Source: Mugil cephalus (Eukaryota > Chordata > Actinopteri > Mugiliformes > Mugilidae). Taken from it: a stretch of 64,000 nucleotides of DNA. Position numbers and translations under genes: made by a program. Below are positions 24,001 through 36,589 of this stretch, piece after piece. How positions within the stretch are numbered: position 1 is the first letter of the stretch; every line of letters begins with the position of its first letter. The notes beneath the pieces are model-generated. The model was not told the origin of the DNA and did no database searches. It was given only the letters and a program-made list of their open reading frames with translations. The stretch covers positions 8,236,616 through 8,300,615 of the forward strand of contig NC_061774.1 in NCBI RefSeq assembly GCF_022458985.1. Reading direction: 5' to 3'.

Positions 24001-27000
24001 TTTGTAATGATCAATAATTGAGAGATAATTAGAGCAAAGAAATCTATGTCTTTAATCAATGAAAGCTTTATTTTAACTGCTGATTTTGTACCACAGCAGT
24101 CTCCTGACAACGCTTGAACTACGCTCATTTTTAGTCAGTAATCTGACCATATTAGCGAATCCATGGTGAGTCATCTGCTCAGCCTTTTACTGTAACTTTT
24201 TAGTCATAAAAATTCAGCCTGACATTTCTTTTTTTAAACCGCGAGTGAGACCTTTCGTGTGAACTGAACCTTACCGATCTGTCAAGGGGAGCTTTACCTT
24301 TTACCGTTTTGCATTTAAAGTCGCTTTAAGTTGTCTCAGCTGCATTCACATTTACGTCCCAAATGTGATGTAACGACAGACAAACAAATACCGTTCTGCT
24401 ACGTCATATTTGTGCACTGTCAGCCATAATATATTTTTGATTAATTAGATTGTTCACAGCCATAAATAAATCATAAATTGGTCATCAACATATGTACTTG
24501 TCTCAGCTTATGAGGTCAACAAACCAATCTGAGTCACACATTACACAACAGTTACTGTGAAACTTTGTGTGGATAGTGTTTGCGTGCATGTCTCATATAC
24601 GCTGCATGAAACCTGTATGTTTCATAGCCCACTGTGCCAGATATGATACAGTTTACCAATTTGTCAGTACATTACTTAAAGGTGATTGTAAAGTTGTCAA
24701 ATGCAAGTTTAATTTTTTATTTTCATGTCTCACTTCAATTAGTTTCATAGAAGCTGTTGGGATGTGTTGAACTTAACCAACGGTAAAATGTTCTATCAAA
24801 TGTTCTCTCTATACATATCCCAAACAATTATTCTGATGGAAACAAAGGGGAATAAAAGGAAATACCTGTGAGGAAGGTCTTCATGCTCGGGCTATGTGCT
24901 AGTTTGACTGGTGTGTGTCCAGAGTAGGTTGCCAGAGTTGGGTCTGCACCATGGTTCAGAAGCAACCAGACTATCGGTAGGTTATCACTTGCTACTGCGT
25001 CATGAAGGGGCCTAAAAAAACATAAACAAATGTTGTTTACAGATTGTACATCTTTAAAATAAAATAGGATGGCATAATTTTGTTTTATTTTTTTTCACAT
25101 GCTGTTTGCAAAAGTCAAGTAAAAATTTTTGTGCTTAAATTCATTACAAAGGTTAGATGCATGACAACACTTAGTAACCACAACAACCATCATGCACCCT
25201 GAAGCATCACCTTGTTCCGTCTTGGGCACTACAGTTGACATCTGCACCATGTTTCAGCAACATCTGGACAATCTGAGTCCACCCTCGAGAGGACGCCTCA
25301 TGGAGAGCGGTATAACCAGCGTTATCGCGCCGATTAACCTCCCTGATGTCCTTTTCAAGACAATACTGGACTACGTCCTGCAGAACAGAGGTAGGACAGA
25401 GGCAGGACAGAGGCGGGACAGATGGACACTCTTAATATCATGACTCAGAAAGACTACACCATTTACAGAGTCACTCTGAGTAATACCATTCAAGTAAACA
25501 GGCGGGACTTTACCTGATAGCCGAGGCGAGCAGCACGTTGCAGCAAGGTCTCCCCCGCATTTTTATTGACAATCAGTCGACGAACCTCCGGAGGAACAGG
25601 CCTTTTTGGTGGAGAGTCTGAACCGCTGCTTTTACCAGATGAGCTTTTCTTATTGGATGGAGAAGACGGCAAACTTTTTGGAGTGGGTGGTGGACTGGCT
25701 GGTCTTTTTCCTCCAGCACCATCATCATCTAGGGAAACGGAGGAGCTGCGCTTCCCCAAGCTGCTGCGTTTAGTCTTATTCTAAAACACAGATTATTGAT
25801 CAGAGCTCTCCGTTACACATTTTAAAGACATGAGAAAAACACATCCCAAACGCCACTATACTGTAAATGTGACAAACATATTGTTTTGTTGGACCACAGG
25901 GGGGCACTGTAAGCTTATATATTCTTGACACCTTGCTCCTGAAACCCCGTGTGATTTGATATGTACTATAATCCAACAAGCAGCATCAAGAACTCACCTT
26001 CTGCTCATCACTGTCGCATAAGTGTTTGCTTTTGAACTTCCTCTTCCCTGAAGGCTTATCACTGAACTCTGGAGACTCCTCGCTCTCCTGGTAGCGAACT
26101 GATCCTGAGCGTGTGAAGGAGGGTCTCCTCGGAGGAGGCTCTGGACTGGAGGCAGTGGGACTTGGACACTGATCTTCCTGTGGATCTGTAATGACAAAAT
26201 TAGTCTGGAGGTTATTCTGAGTGGTACCAACCAGGCGATTTCAACAATCTTAATCTGTAAACATGATGCTTTTTATCAGCGGTGTACTGATGCAGCCTTG
26301 GAGCAGCTTCACGCTCACACCGAGCTGGAATAATGTAGGTGCCGCTTTGAGCCGACACCAGACCTGCTGGTACTTTCTGAAGCAATGGGCCTTGACTCAG
26401 CCATCTTATCTTCTGAAACAGGATAACTGCTGTCTCTGAGCTACTCTGCTCTGCTTTAGCAATCAAGTCTGTCATATTTCTGTTTATGCTCATGACGTGT
26501 GTCATACTCACACTAATGGGTACTTTATGTGGACTTTCTGATGTAGACGTGATACACAGGTGGCAAAGGAATACTCTTCTACTACACAATTTCACATGTG
26601 TGCTGGGTTCATACACATTACATATGTACCTATTCTAGTTGTTGTTGTTGTCATTAATATTTCTTAATTACAGACGTCCTTGGATAACCACTGGTATGAT
26701 TGTTATTCCGAATCCCTTATTTATAAATCTATTAGCCTGAGATCAAACAAACTCTGGTATGCATCTTAACAGAGGGATAATGCGTCTATAAGTAGACAGT
26801 GTGAGTAAAAGAAAGTTGTCCTAAAGAGAAACTATAGAAATCGTGTATACATCGAAATGTAAAGTGGCTGTACATTTATTTCACAGGGTAGAAAATTGCT
26901 TCAGCAATTGTCAGTACTGATTCATTCATCAGATATTTTTAAAGGAATAAAAAAATCTATGACATGTCAGTAATGAAGACAAATATCCATCACAAGCCAA

Positions 27001-30000
27001 CAAAGCCAAACAAGGGTCATCAGCCAAAAAAGGTTTTGTGAGTTTACGATATTAAAGCCGAATGATTCAGCCTGATACCCACTAATGTTTGATGTGTTTA
27101 AAGGACTAAAACTAATTAGAAATAATAACTAACAACCATTTTTATCATCAACCCATTGGCTCAACTAATTACCAAGTCAATTAATTAGCAAAATAATTTG
27201 TAATTAATTTTCTGTCAACCAACTAATTATCATTGCAACTCTAATCAAAATTTCCTGTGAATCGACAACTCATCAACGTTTCATTTCGGCCGTGCGTTGT
27301 ATAAAATCCTAAAACTCTGCTCTGATCAGATTTCAACACTACGTTATATACTGTCACGTAGTGAACGGTTGTCATCACACAAGTTGTACCTGTGATTAAA
27401 CTTGGGCTGAAAACAGTTAAACGAGAACTTAACTGGTCTCTGGAGACAAACCGCATACCTGCAGGGATTCCAGTGTCCTGCCTCAACGGGTCAGATTCTT
27501 CAAGATGCTCTCCTCCTTCAAGCTTGTCCTTCTCAGTGATGTATTCACCCGTCTGATACTTCTTGCTACGACATCGCCGCCGTTTCTTATGAGCAGGCGC
27601 GTCGCCCTCCGCACTGGGGGACTTGCTCTTGCCCTGAAGCACGTGCTCTGGCAGGGGATTTGATCGAGGCCTTCCTCTGGGACGTCGGGTGGGCTGAGTG
27701 GGAGTCTGAGGAGGCGACGGGGAAACTGGGGGAGGAGGCATCGGTGGGGGTGGAGGGGAAGGTGTTGCAAAGCCCCAGAGGTCAAGTCGAGCATCATCAG
27801 CTCGCCGGCGTCCTCTCCTCAGTCTCGGGAAGGTGCACTCTGTGGTCTCTGCCTCCTTTTTGGGGACAGCTGAGCTATTGAGCGATTCTGAAGTTTCCAC
27901 ACACGGAGGACTGCTGCCGCTATCTGCAACTGAGTAAATCACAACTCATTGTTAGATTCGTGCCAGCAGCTATGCCCAGACTATGACTGATAATCAAAAA
28001 ATAAAAATATGAGAGAATACGTGAAGCGTTTTCAGTCTCCGCAGTAAGCTCAGAGTCATCTAACCGTGAGCTCACTCGCAGGCAACATGTCTCACAAAAC
28101 TGAAAGCACCACTGAATTAGTGATAGGTATCAAAAGTGTGTGCACTGGGAGAGCTTCCAAGGTCAGTAAATGTCACAGAATTATAGGAAACAAAGACTTT
28201 ACCTGCTTTGTTGCAGGTTGGTTGCTCAACCTTGATAGGACTGATCTTGTCCCTTGGAGTCGGTTCTTTACTCTGTGGAGAAAATTTTCCCGCTGACAGA
28301 TTCTGCTCAAGCACAGGTGCACATTGTTTCTTCTGCTGAAATACACAGGGGACAGAGTGAACACACTGTATTGGATTCTATTGATCACAAACTGTTCATG
28401 GTGATAGAGAGCATCAAACTAACAATAAGACCCTGAGTGTCAAATCATCAATCACACACTATTATTATTGTTCACGTGTGAACTACAATAGCCAATGTAA
28501 TAGTTAAAATCTAAAAAGGTGATTAATTATCTTCAGTTTTTCCACATAACTTTACCAAATAAATCCTATATGAGATAAATTAAGACCTTTAAGAAATAAG
28601 TAATTTATAACCATATACACTGATAATTTACCTTCTTATTGGAAGTCACTTTGGTTGGAGTATTTTCTCTGTCTTGTTTTTTCTTTCCAACAGCCTTCTT
28701 TAGTGCGTCTGCTGGAGACTTCTCCTTTGCTGGCTTTTTAGGACTACTCTTCTTTTGTTTGACGGCAGCAGCTTTTGCTTTGGTTGGCGACTCCTCTTTG
28801 GTTCCGTTTGTTTTCTTCTCAAACTTGTCGCCTCCCCCTGCACACTGGCCTGTAAGAATAGATGCAACCATGCCCTCCAATTTTTCACTGGGAGGACCGT
28901 CTGACGTCCCACTTTCTTTCCTCAATATCTCCCCCTCTAACACCTGGGCTAGTTTACTCTCCATCCTGTTCCCATTTGTTGATGCATTGCTCCCAAAGAG
29001 ATGAGAGTGGCCAGCAGGCTTTGAGGAGCCTTGCTTTGTTTGCAGTCCCATGTGTTCTCCCTGACTGGTGTGTATGTCAGTATTATTCTCCAGAGGCTCA
29101 GTGGCATTCGTCTTCTCATGTCTTTTCGTAGCTTGAGTCAAATCCCCTTGAGATGGCACACCAGGCCATTTCTCCACTGACCAGGATGGTGAGTATTCAA
29201 AATCAGGAGCATGCTTAGATTGCATGTCTTTGCTCCCAGTGAGTGGATTGGTACCATCAGCTTTTCTTGATAGAACAGGCGAAGCTTGGGTATTAGCCTC
29301 ACCTGTCACGGCTGTTGTTTCAAGAGCTTGCTGCTTAACAATGGACGCAAGGTTAGACAAAGGAGATTTCATTCTCTCCCACTTATCATCCTCAGATTTG
29401 GACGTGCTGTGATGGGCACTCTGAAACTTACATCCTTCCGTAACTGTGGCGCCCTTTGTCTTTGGAGATCCTTGTGTAATTTTTTTCTGAGCGGACGAGG
29501 CTTGGTGTTGAAGATGAGATGGCTGTTGCCACACCGGACTAACAACAGTGGTGGAGTATGGTCCTGCCGTTTTGCCAGGCCCAGGTTTCTGATGAATCTG
29601 AGCATTAGCAGAGCTCAGCAGGGCAGTTGTCAGGGCTCCTTTAGCGGGACAGTTCTTAGTTATGGCTGTGCTGGTGTTTTTAACATGTTTGATACTGTGA
29701 GAATGTTGGTTACCCTTCATCAGACAGGATGGCTTCTTTCCTCCTGAGGCCAGATGTTCTCCTTGGTCAATTATAGATATAAACTCCTGCTTTGCAAAAC
29801 TCTGAAATTCATCTGCAAAGGTCCCTTTGCCGTCTTTGCCCCTCAGAGTAGAAGCCAGTATGGGGCTAGCCACACCTACATATGTACCAGGGATGTTTTT
29901 TAGTGAGTCCTGTGAAGGTCCCTTACCCCACGTTGGTTTGGGCTCTGGAACCTGGTGATTCTGGGGCCTGTTCAATTGCTTTTGGTGAGATCCATTTCTG

Positions 30001-31337
30001 TGGGTATTTGGTAAGATTGGGTATTGCACACCGGAGCTATAACTACTGGAATGAGTCCTCTTTGAATTCAGAGGATCTCTCTGATTTGACTCGTTGTTAT
30101 GGGGCTCCGTCACACTAACCGGAGGGTCACTTGAGCATTTCAGGCGCTTTGATTTAGCAGACAAATCAAGAGGTACATCTCTGGGTTCAACCAATGAAGG
30201 TGTGTGGTCCTCTGGAGCAGAGGAAGGCGTTGTTTTAAGAGAGCCAATAGTTGCCTTGTCTATGGTGTTGCCTTTCTCCACATGGTTCAGCAGTCTGCTC
30301 TGAGAAGTGATGCTGGCTAGTGCAGAGCCACAGCAAATGGCAGCAGTGGGAGACAAGGTGTAGTGGGTGGGTGCTGAGGTTAGTGATGGGTGCTGCAATG
30401 GTAGGGCAATAGTAGGTGAAGCTACCACAGAGGCTAAAGATTTATGCTCTCCTACAGATTTGGCATTCTTGCTTGATGAGTGGTTAGATTTTAGTTTTGC
30501 GGCTGATGTGCCTGTTTTTTTCTCTGCAGCTGGAGTCCGTCCCACAGGCAAGGAATAAGGATAGGTCCGCATGAGTGGTGTCGCTCCGACACCTGAGCTT
30601 TGAGGCTGAATCTCTTTTTGAAACTGACTAGCTGTGGCCTCTCTCAATGCTGCAATCTGACCCAATGCTGGTGGAAGAGTAATTTTACAAAGTGGAGAAG
30701 AAAAATTAGTGGAAGGAAGGAAGGCCACAGGCTGGGCTGGTTTAAACATGGTAGAACACTGAAACCCAGGTGGAACACTCTGCACAGATTGCGTTTGTGG
30801 ATGCGATTTTTTCCCATTGCTGTGACAAGTGTTGTGTAAGTCCTCCCGGTTTACTTTTATACCACTTGACCACTGTGGAGTGGGGAAGACCCCAGCACCA
30901 TCAGCTTTGAGTTTGGGGGCTTCTGTCCTCTTGTCTGTCCTCTTCTCTGGGCTACTGAGGACTGAGCCAGACATTGGTGCATTGTTGGGCTGTTGAGGTG
31001 GAGAAAGTTCAGGACTGTGGTTACAATTGCTAGTGTTCAGACAGGTTTTCACCGTCGTACAGTCTTTTGTTGAAGTGGTCTTGTTTTGCTGACTGAGGGT
31101 AACATCTCCTCGGAACTCAGGGGGCAGCGTCTGGGGGGGATTTCCCACCATACTAGTAGAGGCCTTATTTGGAGCACTGATCTCTCTGCTCACCGTGCCT
31201 CCATCCCCTACATTCATTAGTGTGGGATCCACCTGAGTAATAAGAGAAGTTCACGAGGCCACTGTTAATTAGATATGAGGACAAAATGCTCTAATCAAGT
31301 CATCTAAGTTCAACAGGAAAAAAATAATTACCTGCAT
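21031..31337 (-). CDS. bcorl1: BCL6 corepressor-like 1 (BCORL1)
   Basis: Transcriptional corepressor of the nuclear PRC1.1 Polycomb complex. Coding exons in transcript order: 31337-31332 (ATG CAG only), 31232-28632, 28335-28203, 27929-27459, 26185-25998, 25780-25514, 25377-25211, 25011-24866, 23550-23485, 22314-22143 and 21376-21031 (TAG). They total 4563 nt, which is 1520 residues, and every junction keeps frame with GT-AG sites. The CtBP-binding motif PLDLS is at residues 356-360 (30173-30159). [11 protein letters not shown] and [12 protein letters not shown] match BCORL1 rather than BCOR, as do the basic [11 protein letters not shown] stretch and [30 protein letters not shown] opens the ankyrin repeats (about residues 1203-1325), which include [16 protein letters not shown] and [40 protein letters not shown] and [15 protein letters not shown] mark the C-terminal PUFD domain that binds PCGF1. 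Human BCORL1 is longer (about 1711 residues); the difference lies mainly in the disordered N-terminal half. Confidence 0.93.
22088..22120. repeat. Short tandem repeat, 11-bp unit x3
   Basis: Three consecutive near-identical 11-bp units (AGTTTCCATTA, AGTTTCCATC, AGTTTCCATTA) in a bcorl1 intron just beyond the exon that ends at 22143. Confidence 0.7.
25386..25420. repeat. Short tandem repeat, 11-bp GAGGCAGGACA unit x3
   Basis: Three copies of GAGG(T/C)(A/G)GGACA directly beside the acceptor of the bcorl1 exon 25377-25211. It may affect the polypyrimidine or branch-point region of that intron. Confidence 0.7.
27060..27245. repeat. hAT/MITE-like fragment with TTAATTTTCTGTCAACCAAC end
   Basis: The AT-rich segment with repeated ACTAATTA / CAATTAATTAG ends in TAATTTTCTGTCAACCAACT, then AATTATCATTGCAACTCTA. 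From memory this is the terminal motif of a very common non-autonomous element in fish. It lies in a bcorl1 intron. Confidence 0.45.
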
Positions 31338-31373
31338 AGGTGTTTCTTTAGCACAACATGCCTTGGGGGGTAG
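31332..31373 (-). other. bcorl1: bcorl1 start exon (5' UTR plus two codons)
   Basis: On the - strand an acceptor TGACTCAG precedes CTACCCCCCAAGGCATG, and a donor CCTATGCAG|GTAATT follows. The frame that continues into the 2601-nt exon uses the ATG at 31337-31335, so only Met-Gln is encoded here. The reading frame is open upstream of that ATG to the acceptor. If an earlier exon supplied an in-frame ATG the protein would be longer, so the start is provisional. A fallback start is the internal Met about six codons into the next exon. Confidence 0.5.
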
Positions 31374-33099
31374 CTGAGTCAGTCAGGTGAGAGTTTTCCG
31401 TGGAATAGAGTGATATGCTGCAGAATGCACAAAAAAGACAATAAACACTTGACGTGGTCACTAGTGTTGGTGTCGCACAAAAAGTAATAATTCAAACCTT
31501 CATGAAGAAATCAGGAGTATTGTATGCAACAGCCACTGAGTCACACACAAAACAACATGACTTGCTCAGAGATCAGATATGCTACAACTTCATCAGAGTA
31601 GAAAATTTTAGGGTAGCAGGGAGAAATGTGGTAAACCGGTAGAACACATTTGTGGTGTTGTTCTGTATGGTGTTATTTGCTTATATGCAGGAAATACTGT
31701 CAATTTGTTTGTGATCTTCTCCTCTGTCTTTACTAAAAATCTGTATCCAGCGAGAGAAATGAGATCTAATGCATTTCTTGCAACATGAAGCATTTGTGAG
31801 CCAACACACATCTGGCAGAGACAAATAACAAACCACCCAACACCCAGATCACCACTTTAATGCTGTTTGCTAGCATTGTGTGTATATTTGTCATGTTATT
31901 TTTCAAGTTAACCTTACGTCTACTGTTTTGTTGACACAAAATCTCATTGGCTGCAGGTATTTAACAGTGACACTCCTCTGAGACATTATATATAAAATAC
32001 TATGACATAGAAAAAAGAACGTTATAGGAAACAATGAAGGGAAACATGTTTCTTCAGAGCTGCTGTCAAAAACATTTTAAGATCCATTTCGGACGTACAC
32101 ATCCATCATTTCCAAAATTACCTCCTACAATAAAAAGTCAGTTTTCAGAGTATATCTGCTTGAAACTTCAAATTTCCACACATACATATTGGAACACAGC
32201 TTGGCTTCCAGACTAATTGGGATATCACAAAAATGATTCTTGTTGAACACAACGTTTCACCTTCAGCAATAATTGTGAAAACCTCCTTTTAGTGCTAAAC
32301 TCTTAACAAAAAAGAAAGCACATTTTCAAGTTCTAACCTCCCTTTGGGCTTTCTGCAGCCTGACTAGACACTGCTTAGTTGTAAGAAAACTGAAGAAAAT
32401 GTTTTTTTTTCTTTTTTCTGCAGATTCAAAATATTACATTTTCAGAACAAAAGAAAAAAGGCACTTTAAACACGTGCTCTTGTTTAGTGGCCCATGGCCC
32501 CTGGGACCGCAGGCCCTGTCCGCAGTAGACTCATTCATTAATCCATCCATGAAGCAATCAGCCGTAACTGCTCAAATGATCTTTTCTTAGCGAGTGTCAG
32601 TGTGTTTTGTGCTGATTGTGTTATGCGGGTGACAGGAAATTAGCAAAAGTTTTGTTGCTTGTTTATATAGAAAAGGATTATGTATGAATTATTTACGATC
32701 TTAATGTGGGGGGTCATGCAGAGTTAGTCTAAAACTAGACATGCAATCCCACCCATTGCTTCTCTATTTAAAACTCACACAAGACATTTTCAGAACCGAA
32801 TGCACCCCGGTCATATTCATTCACACAATTATTAATAATGAGAGTTAAGTAAGCTGTAAGCCACCTGAAAACAAACATCTGAAACAGCGGGGACACCCGC
32901 CAGAATAGCCCCCCCTCCCCAGCCCCAGTATGTAGGTAGAGGTGAGCGGAGACGAGCGCATCTGCAAGTAAATGAGACGACTACAAAAGGGACTGTGCAG
33001 GAAAAAAATAAATAAATAAAATAAATCTATGTCAAAGCATTTGGTAAATTGAAATATTTCACTGCGGGGTCTGTGAAACATAACGTAGATGATACACAT

Positions 33100-34860
33100 A
33101 ATGACTGACACGCCAATCTCCGCCGGAATCTGCGAGCACGGACTAAAAGGGATCCAGCGATGCAGATACCGCTCTGTGCAAGGAGGGTCTGCATACATTA
33201 CCGTACAACAGTTGCTCACAGCTAGTTTGTCTTTGTGCTGCGATCGAGGTCTGCTCCGCCACTACATTTGAATTCATCCGCTCTGATGTAGGCCAGTAAA
33301 TATGCAGCAGTCCGCGCACACGCCGTGGGCAACACGGCTCGCACCAAACAAAGTCGAGCCTGGACATACCTTTGAGAAAAAAACAGCTTCGAAGAAGCCA
33401 AATTATCCTGTAGCAGACCACTTCCACCCGGTCAGCTCGCTGTCCAGCCCACGGCACAAAAGACACGCGTCCCAATGTCATATCTGAGAAGTGCTCAGTA
33501 ACACCACACGCACGCTGTGGCACTGGGGCACTCACAAAACACCATTTCCGTCTGTTATAAATATCAGCACGGAAAAACTCTGGAGAGCTCCGGGTCGCTC
33601 TCTCTCGAGCTGGAGATGGCGAGCAGTCACCGTAATGAGAGAATGGCAACTGGCTCTCAGGTGATCGGTTCATCTGCACGCAAACAAGCTGAGAAGACAG
33701 GCGGTCTTCATCTCTAAACCCCGGGCAAGGCTCTATGAAATGTTTCGAGATAAAAGACAGATGTTTTGGGGGAATTACAGCAAGTGGCAGGAGAGATTTC
33801 CCCCCATCGAGTGGCTGCCTGGGCTGCGACGCAGGAGCACAATGTGGCAATGTGTCACATCTCCGCCTGATAAGGTAAGTCAACATCAACGCAAAGCCAC
33901 ACAGGGAATGAAGGGAGAGCCAAACAAACTAAACTCCTGACCACCATCATCACCCTTCATCAGCCTCACAAAGTAACGCGGTCAGTTTTTTAAAAACACA
34001 ATCAATTTCTACTGGAAATAGGTGTAAAAAGTAAGCAAAAAAAAAAAAAAAGGAGGGCAGGCTGGCACAACTTACTACACGGGCTCGAGCCGCTGGAGTG
34101 TCCACGAAAAAGGGGGCAAACAATATATTTAACTCCTGACCAGTACTACCTCCGGTAGGTTTCCAGCTCCCTGCACAGCGGAGTCTCCGCGAAGCCTTCG
34201 CTTTACTCCCAGTGGTTTGCATGTTGAGGCAGGCTACTGTTATTTATCCCCGGCCGACCTAATGTGAAGTGCTCCCGTCTCTCTAATCGGCCCTTTGGTG
34301 GACTGACTGAGCCACTTCGGCGTTGAAAGGCATTCACCGAGCCCCGACCCACCAAGCCTCTCCTCTCCCGGCCCCCCTTCAGACTCCCTCTATCCGAAAT
34401 ATTGAATAATTCCCAGGCTAATCAGCGGGCGAGATAAAAGATGTCTAATGACACAAACAGTTACGAACCCGCTCGTCCAGATGGCATGTGAACGACGCGC
34501 AGCCACCACTGTGATACGGCCGTGTCCAGCCTTTCGCCTCTGCCGTCCGTGGCTGCTCACTAATCTCGACGGTTTTCGGTTCTAAAAGTCCGGGGGGGCG
34601 GGAGGGAGGGAGGAGGAGGGGAGGGTAGGGGGGGTCGTCAAGACAGTCCGTTCCGTATCTCCAGTCTCCAGTCTGGTGGGAGAGAGAGAGGAGAGAGAGG
34701 GGCAGAAGGGTGCACGGTGACAGCATGGGAGATGTAGTGCTCGGCTATCCACGCCCAGGATTAGACGCTGGAGAGGCTGGGAGGGGTGAGGACTGCAGGT
34801 ACCGGCATGCAACGCGAGCTCCAGCCGCTCAAGGGGAATGGGGGATCGCGACCAAAGAGT
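33100..34860 (-). promoter_or_regulatory. bcorl1: CpG-rich promoter region of bcorl1
   Basis: GC and CpG density rise clearly here compared with both sides, as in a vertebrate CpG-island promoter, and the region lies 2-3.5 kb upstream of the bcorl1 start exon. It includes GA-rich and G-rich tracts (34600-34710) and a ZNF143-like site at 34723-34739. The non-coding first exon is not resolved. A 248-codon open frame on the - strand (33143-33889) lies inside and is treated as a chance frame. Confidence 0.5.
34723..34739 (-). promoter_or_regulatory. ZNF143/THAP11-like site
   Basis: Reading on the - strand gives CACTACATCTCCCATGC, close to the known vertebrate promoter element ACTACAATTCCCAGCATGC bound by ZNF143 and THAP11. 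Such sites usually lie within 200 bp of a transcription start, so bcorl1 transcription probably begins near 34.5-34.7 kb. Confidence 0.5.
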
Positions 34861-36589
34861 GTAACGGTGCGCTAAACTGGAAAGGCTTATCGGGGTAACA
34901 AAGTAATAAACTGTATTTTTGTTTTAAACCAGAGCAGACTCCGGGTGCCTCTGAATGTGTGGGTGCGTTTCAGAGTCAGCCAGGTCAATTAACAGTCAGC
35001 TGCGGGTGATGGTTTCTAAACCGAACTGACAACATATAAAAAGGAGAGAGTGGGAGAGGTGTGGGTCTGTTGCGGGGAAATTAACACGAGGAAGCAAGAC
35101 TCGGGTGTTGGAGGCACGTCAGTTTCATGCGTTAGGCTGATGGACTGGCTTGGAAAAGACAGAGGAACACTCGTTTTTGACACATAAAACCGCGTTATCT
35201 TCAAAGAAGTTTGCCATCTGTGATCTAACTTCACTGCTCTAATGAGGGTTAGCTTCAAATACATGTCTCCCAGCGCTGACCTCTATCTGTTCAGTTAAAC
35301 CCTGGAAACGCACAACATTTGCTTACAACGTGACAGAAGTCTCTTTTGTAAATCTCCACATGTGTTTTCTCTGTGCTCAGCTGATATTAATGGAGCTGGA
35401 TAACAATTTCCACATTTGTCTGGAAACCAAAACTGATATTTTGAAAACACAGAGCCAGGATTATTATTGCCATCAACATGTTGTCCAAAATATTTCACTG
35501 CAAATACAAAAATACACGATGAATCCAGCGTCACTAAAAAGACAACTTAATTATTTACCTGCCATTCATCAGGACAACTGAAACATGTGCTTTTCCCGTT
35601 TCCTTTTGTGTGGATTAGGCCCAAAGGGTCTGATGGTGTGAAGACAACTTGTAAACACAGCTGCTAATAAACATTTATAATAAATATATGAACAAAGACG
35701 GTGCCATTCCCTCTGCAGTGCATCTTCAGTTCCCCGCCATTCACCTCTTGCATAGTGCTGCATGTCAAAATCACATTTCCTGTTACTATCAGGCTTAAAC
35801 TGGAATCATGATTTTCTACTGAGAAGTGCTTATAAGTTCTGAGCTAAGATTTTTAATTTCAGTGTTAGCCTTCAGTTTTCTTAGCACAAATTTTTTTTGT
35901 ACAAAATCAAGACAGCAGAACCGATTCAAGGACAAAAGCCTTCAGCCCTCTGACAACAATATACAGGAACTACATTGACCTTAACACAGTCAAGCGCTGT
36001 GAAAATAGTCCTACTTTATAAATACAAGACAATCTGATGTACAATAGAATCTCTCCTCAAGGCAACATCGTATGTGCTCCGTTTTTAAGAACAATACAAT
36101 CTCGTTTCAGTTTGAACAAGTTCACAGTGATACATGAGGTCAGCTTTTCCTTAACCGACTGCTGTTGCTAAACAAGGACAAAGGAGCAGAGCATATGTGG
36201 ACCAGTAGCTCATGTTTGCAGTTATGAGAATGACAACACACCTGCAACTTCCAGTCGCACACAGACAAACAAATGAAAGTTTAAAGGGGTCTGCGGGAGG
36301 CTTGCACTTGCCTGACTCACCCCCCCAAAGATAAACAACCACAGCATATTTAGTTCTCTTACTCTATAATCACATTTTGGCACAGTGGTTAAGCAGCACA
36401 GGTTACCCTGCTGTAATTAGGCCACTTGTCTTACCTGGATCCTGAAAGCAGTGCAGGCCTGCTGTTCACACGGGTATCCACTCCTTAAGGCCAACAGATT
36501 TCCTACTTTTCTCAACACTTGCGGTGGTGAGGAAATCGCCTAAACGTGCACACAGCAGGGCTGACACCGTCGTGTGACTGAAAGAGTTT

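Noticed and set aside
27241-27458. C-terminal extension of the bcorl1 exon frame
   Set aside because: The frame runs past the donor at 27459 (CTGCAG|GTATGC) into the intron; the spliced product joins to IPADPQ and stays in frame.
28605-28631. Extension of the large bcorl1 exon to an in-frame stop
   Set aside because: AAGAAG|GTAAAT is a good donor and the next exon (QKKQC...) continues phase 0.
29286-29747. 153-codon + strand open frame inside the large bcorl1 exon
   Set aside because: Antisense shadow of conserved bcorl1 coding sequence.
21031-31337. Calling the corepressor BCOR instead of BCORL1
   Set aside because: IPGTYVGVA...[24 protein letters not shown] and the [15 protein letters not shown] ending fit BCORL1; human BCOR has WDFYGSS and a different C-terminus.
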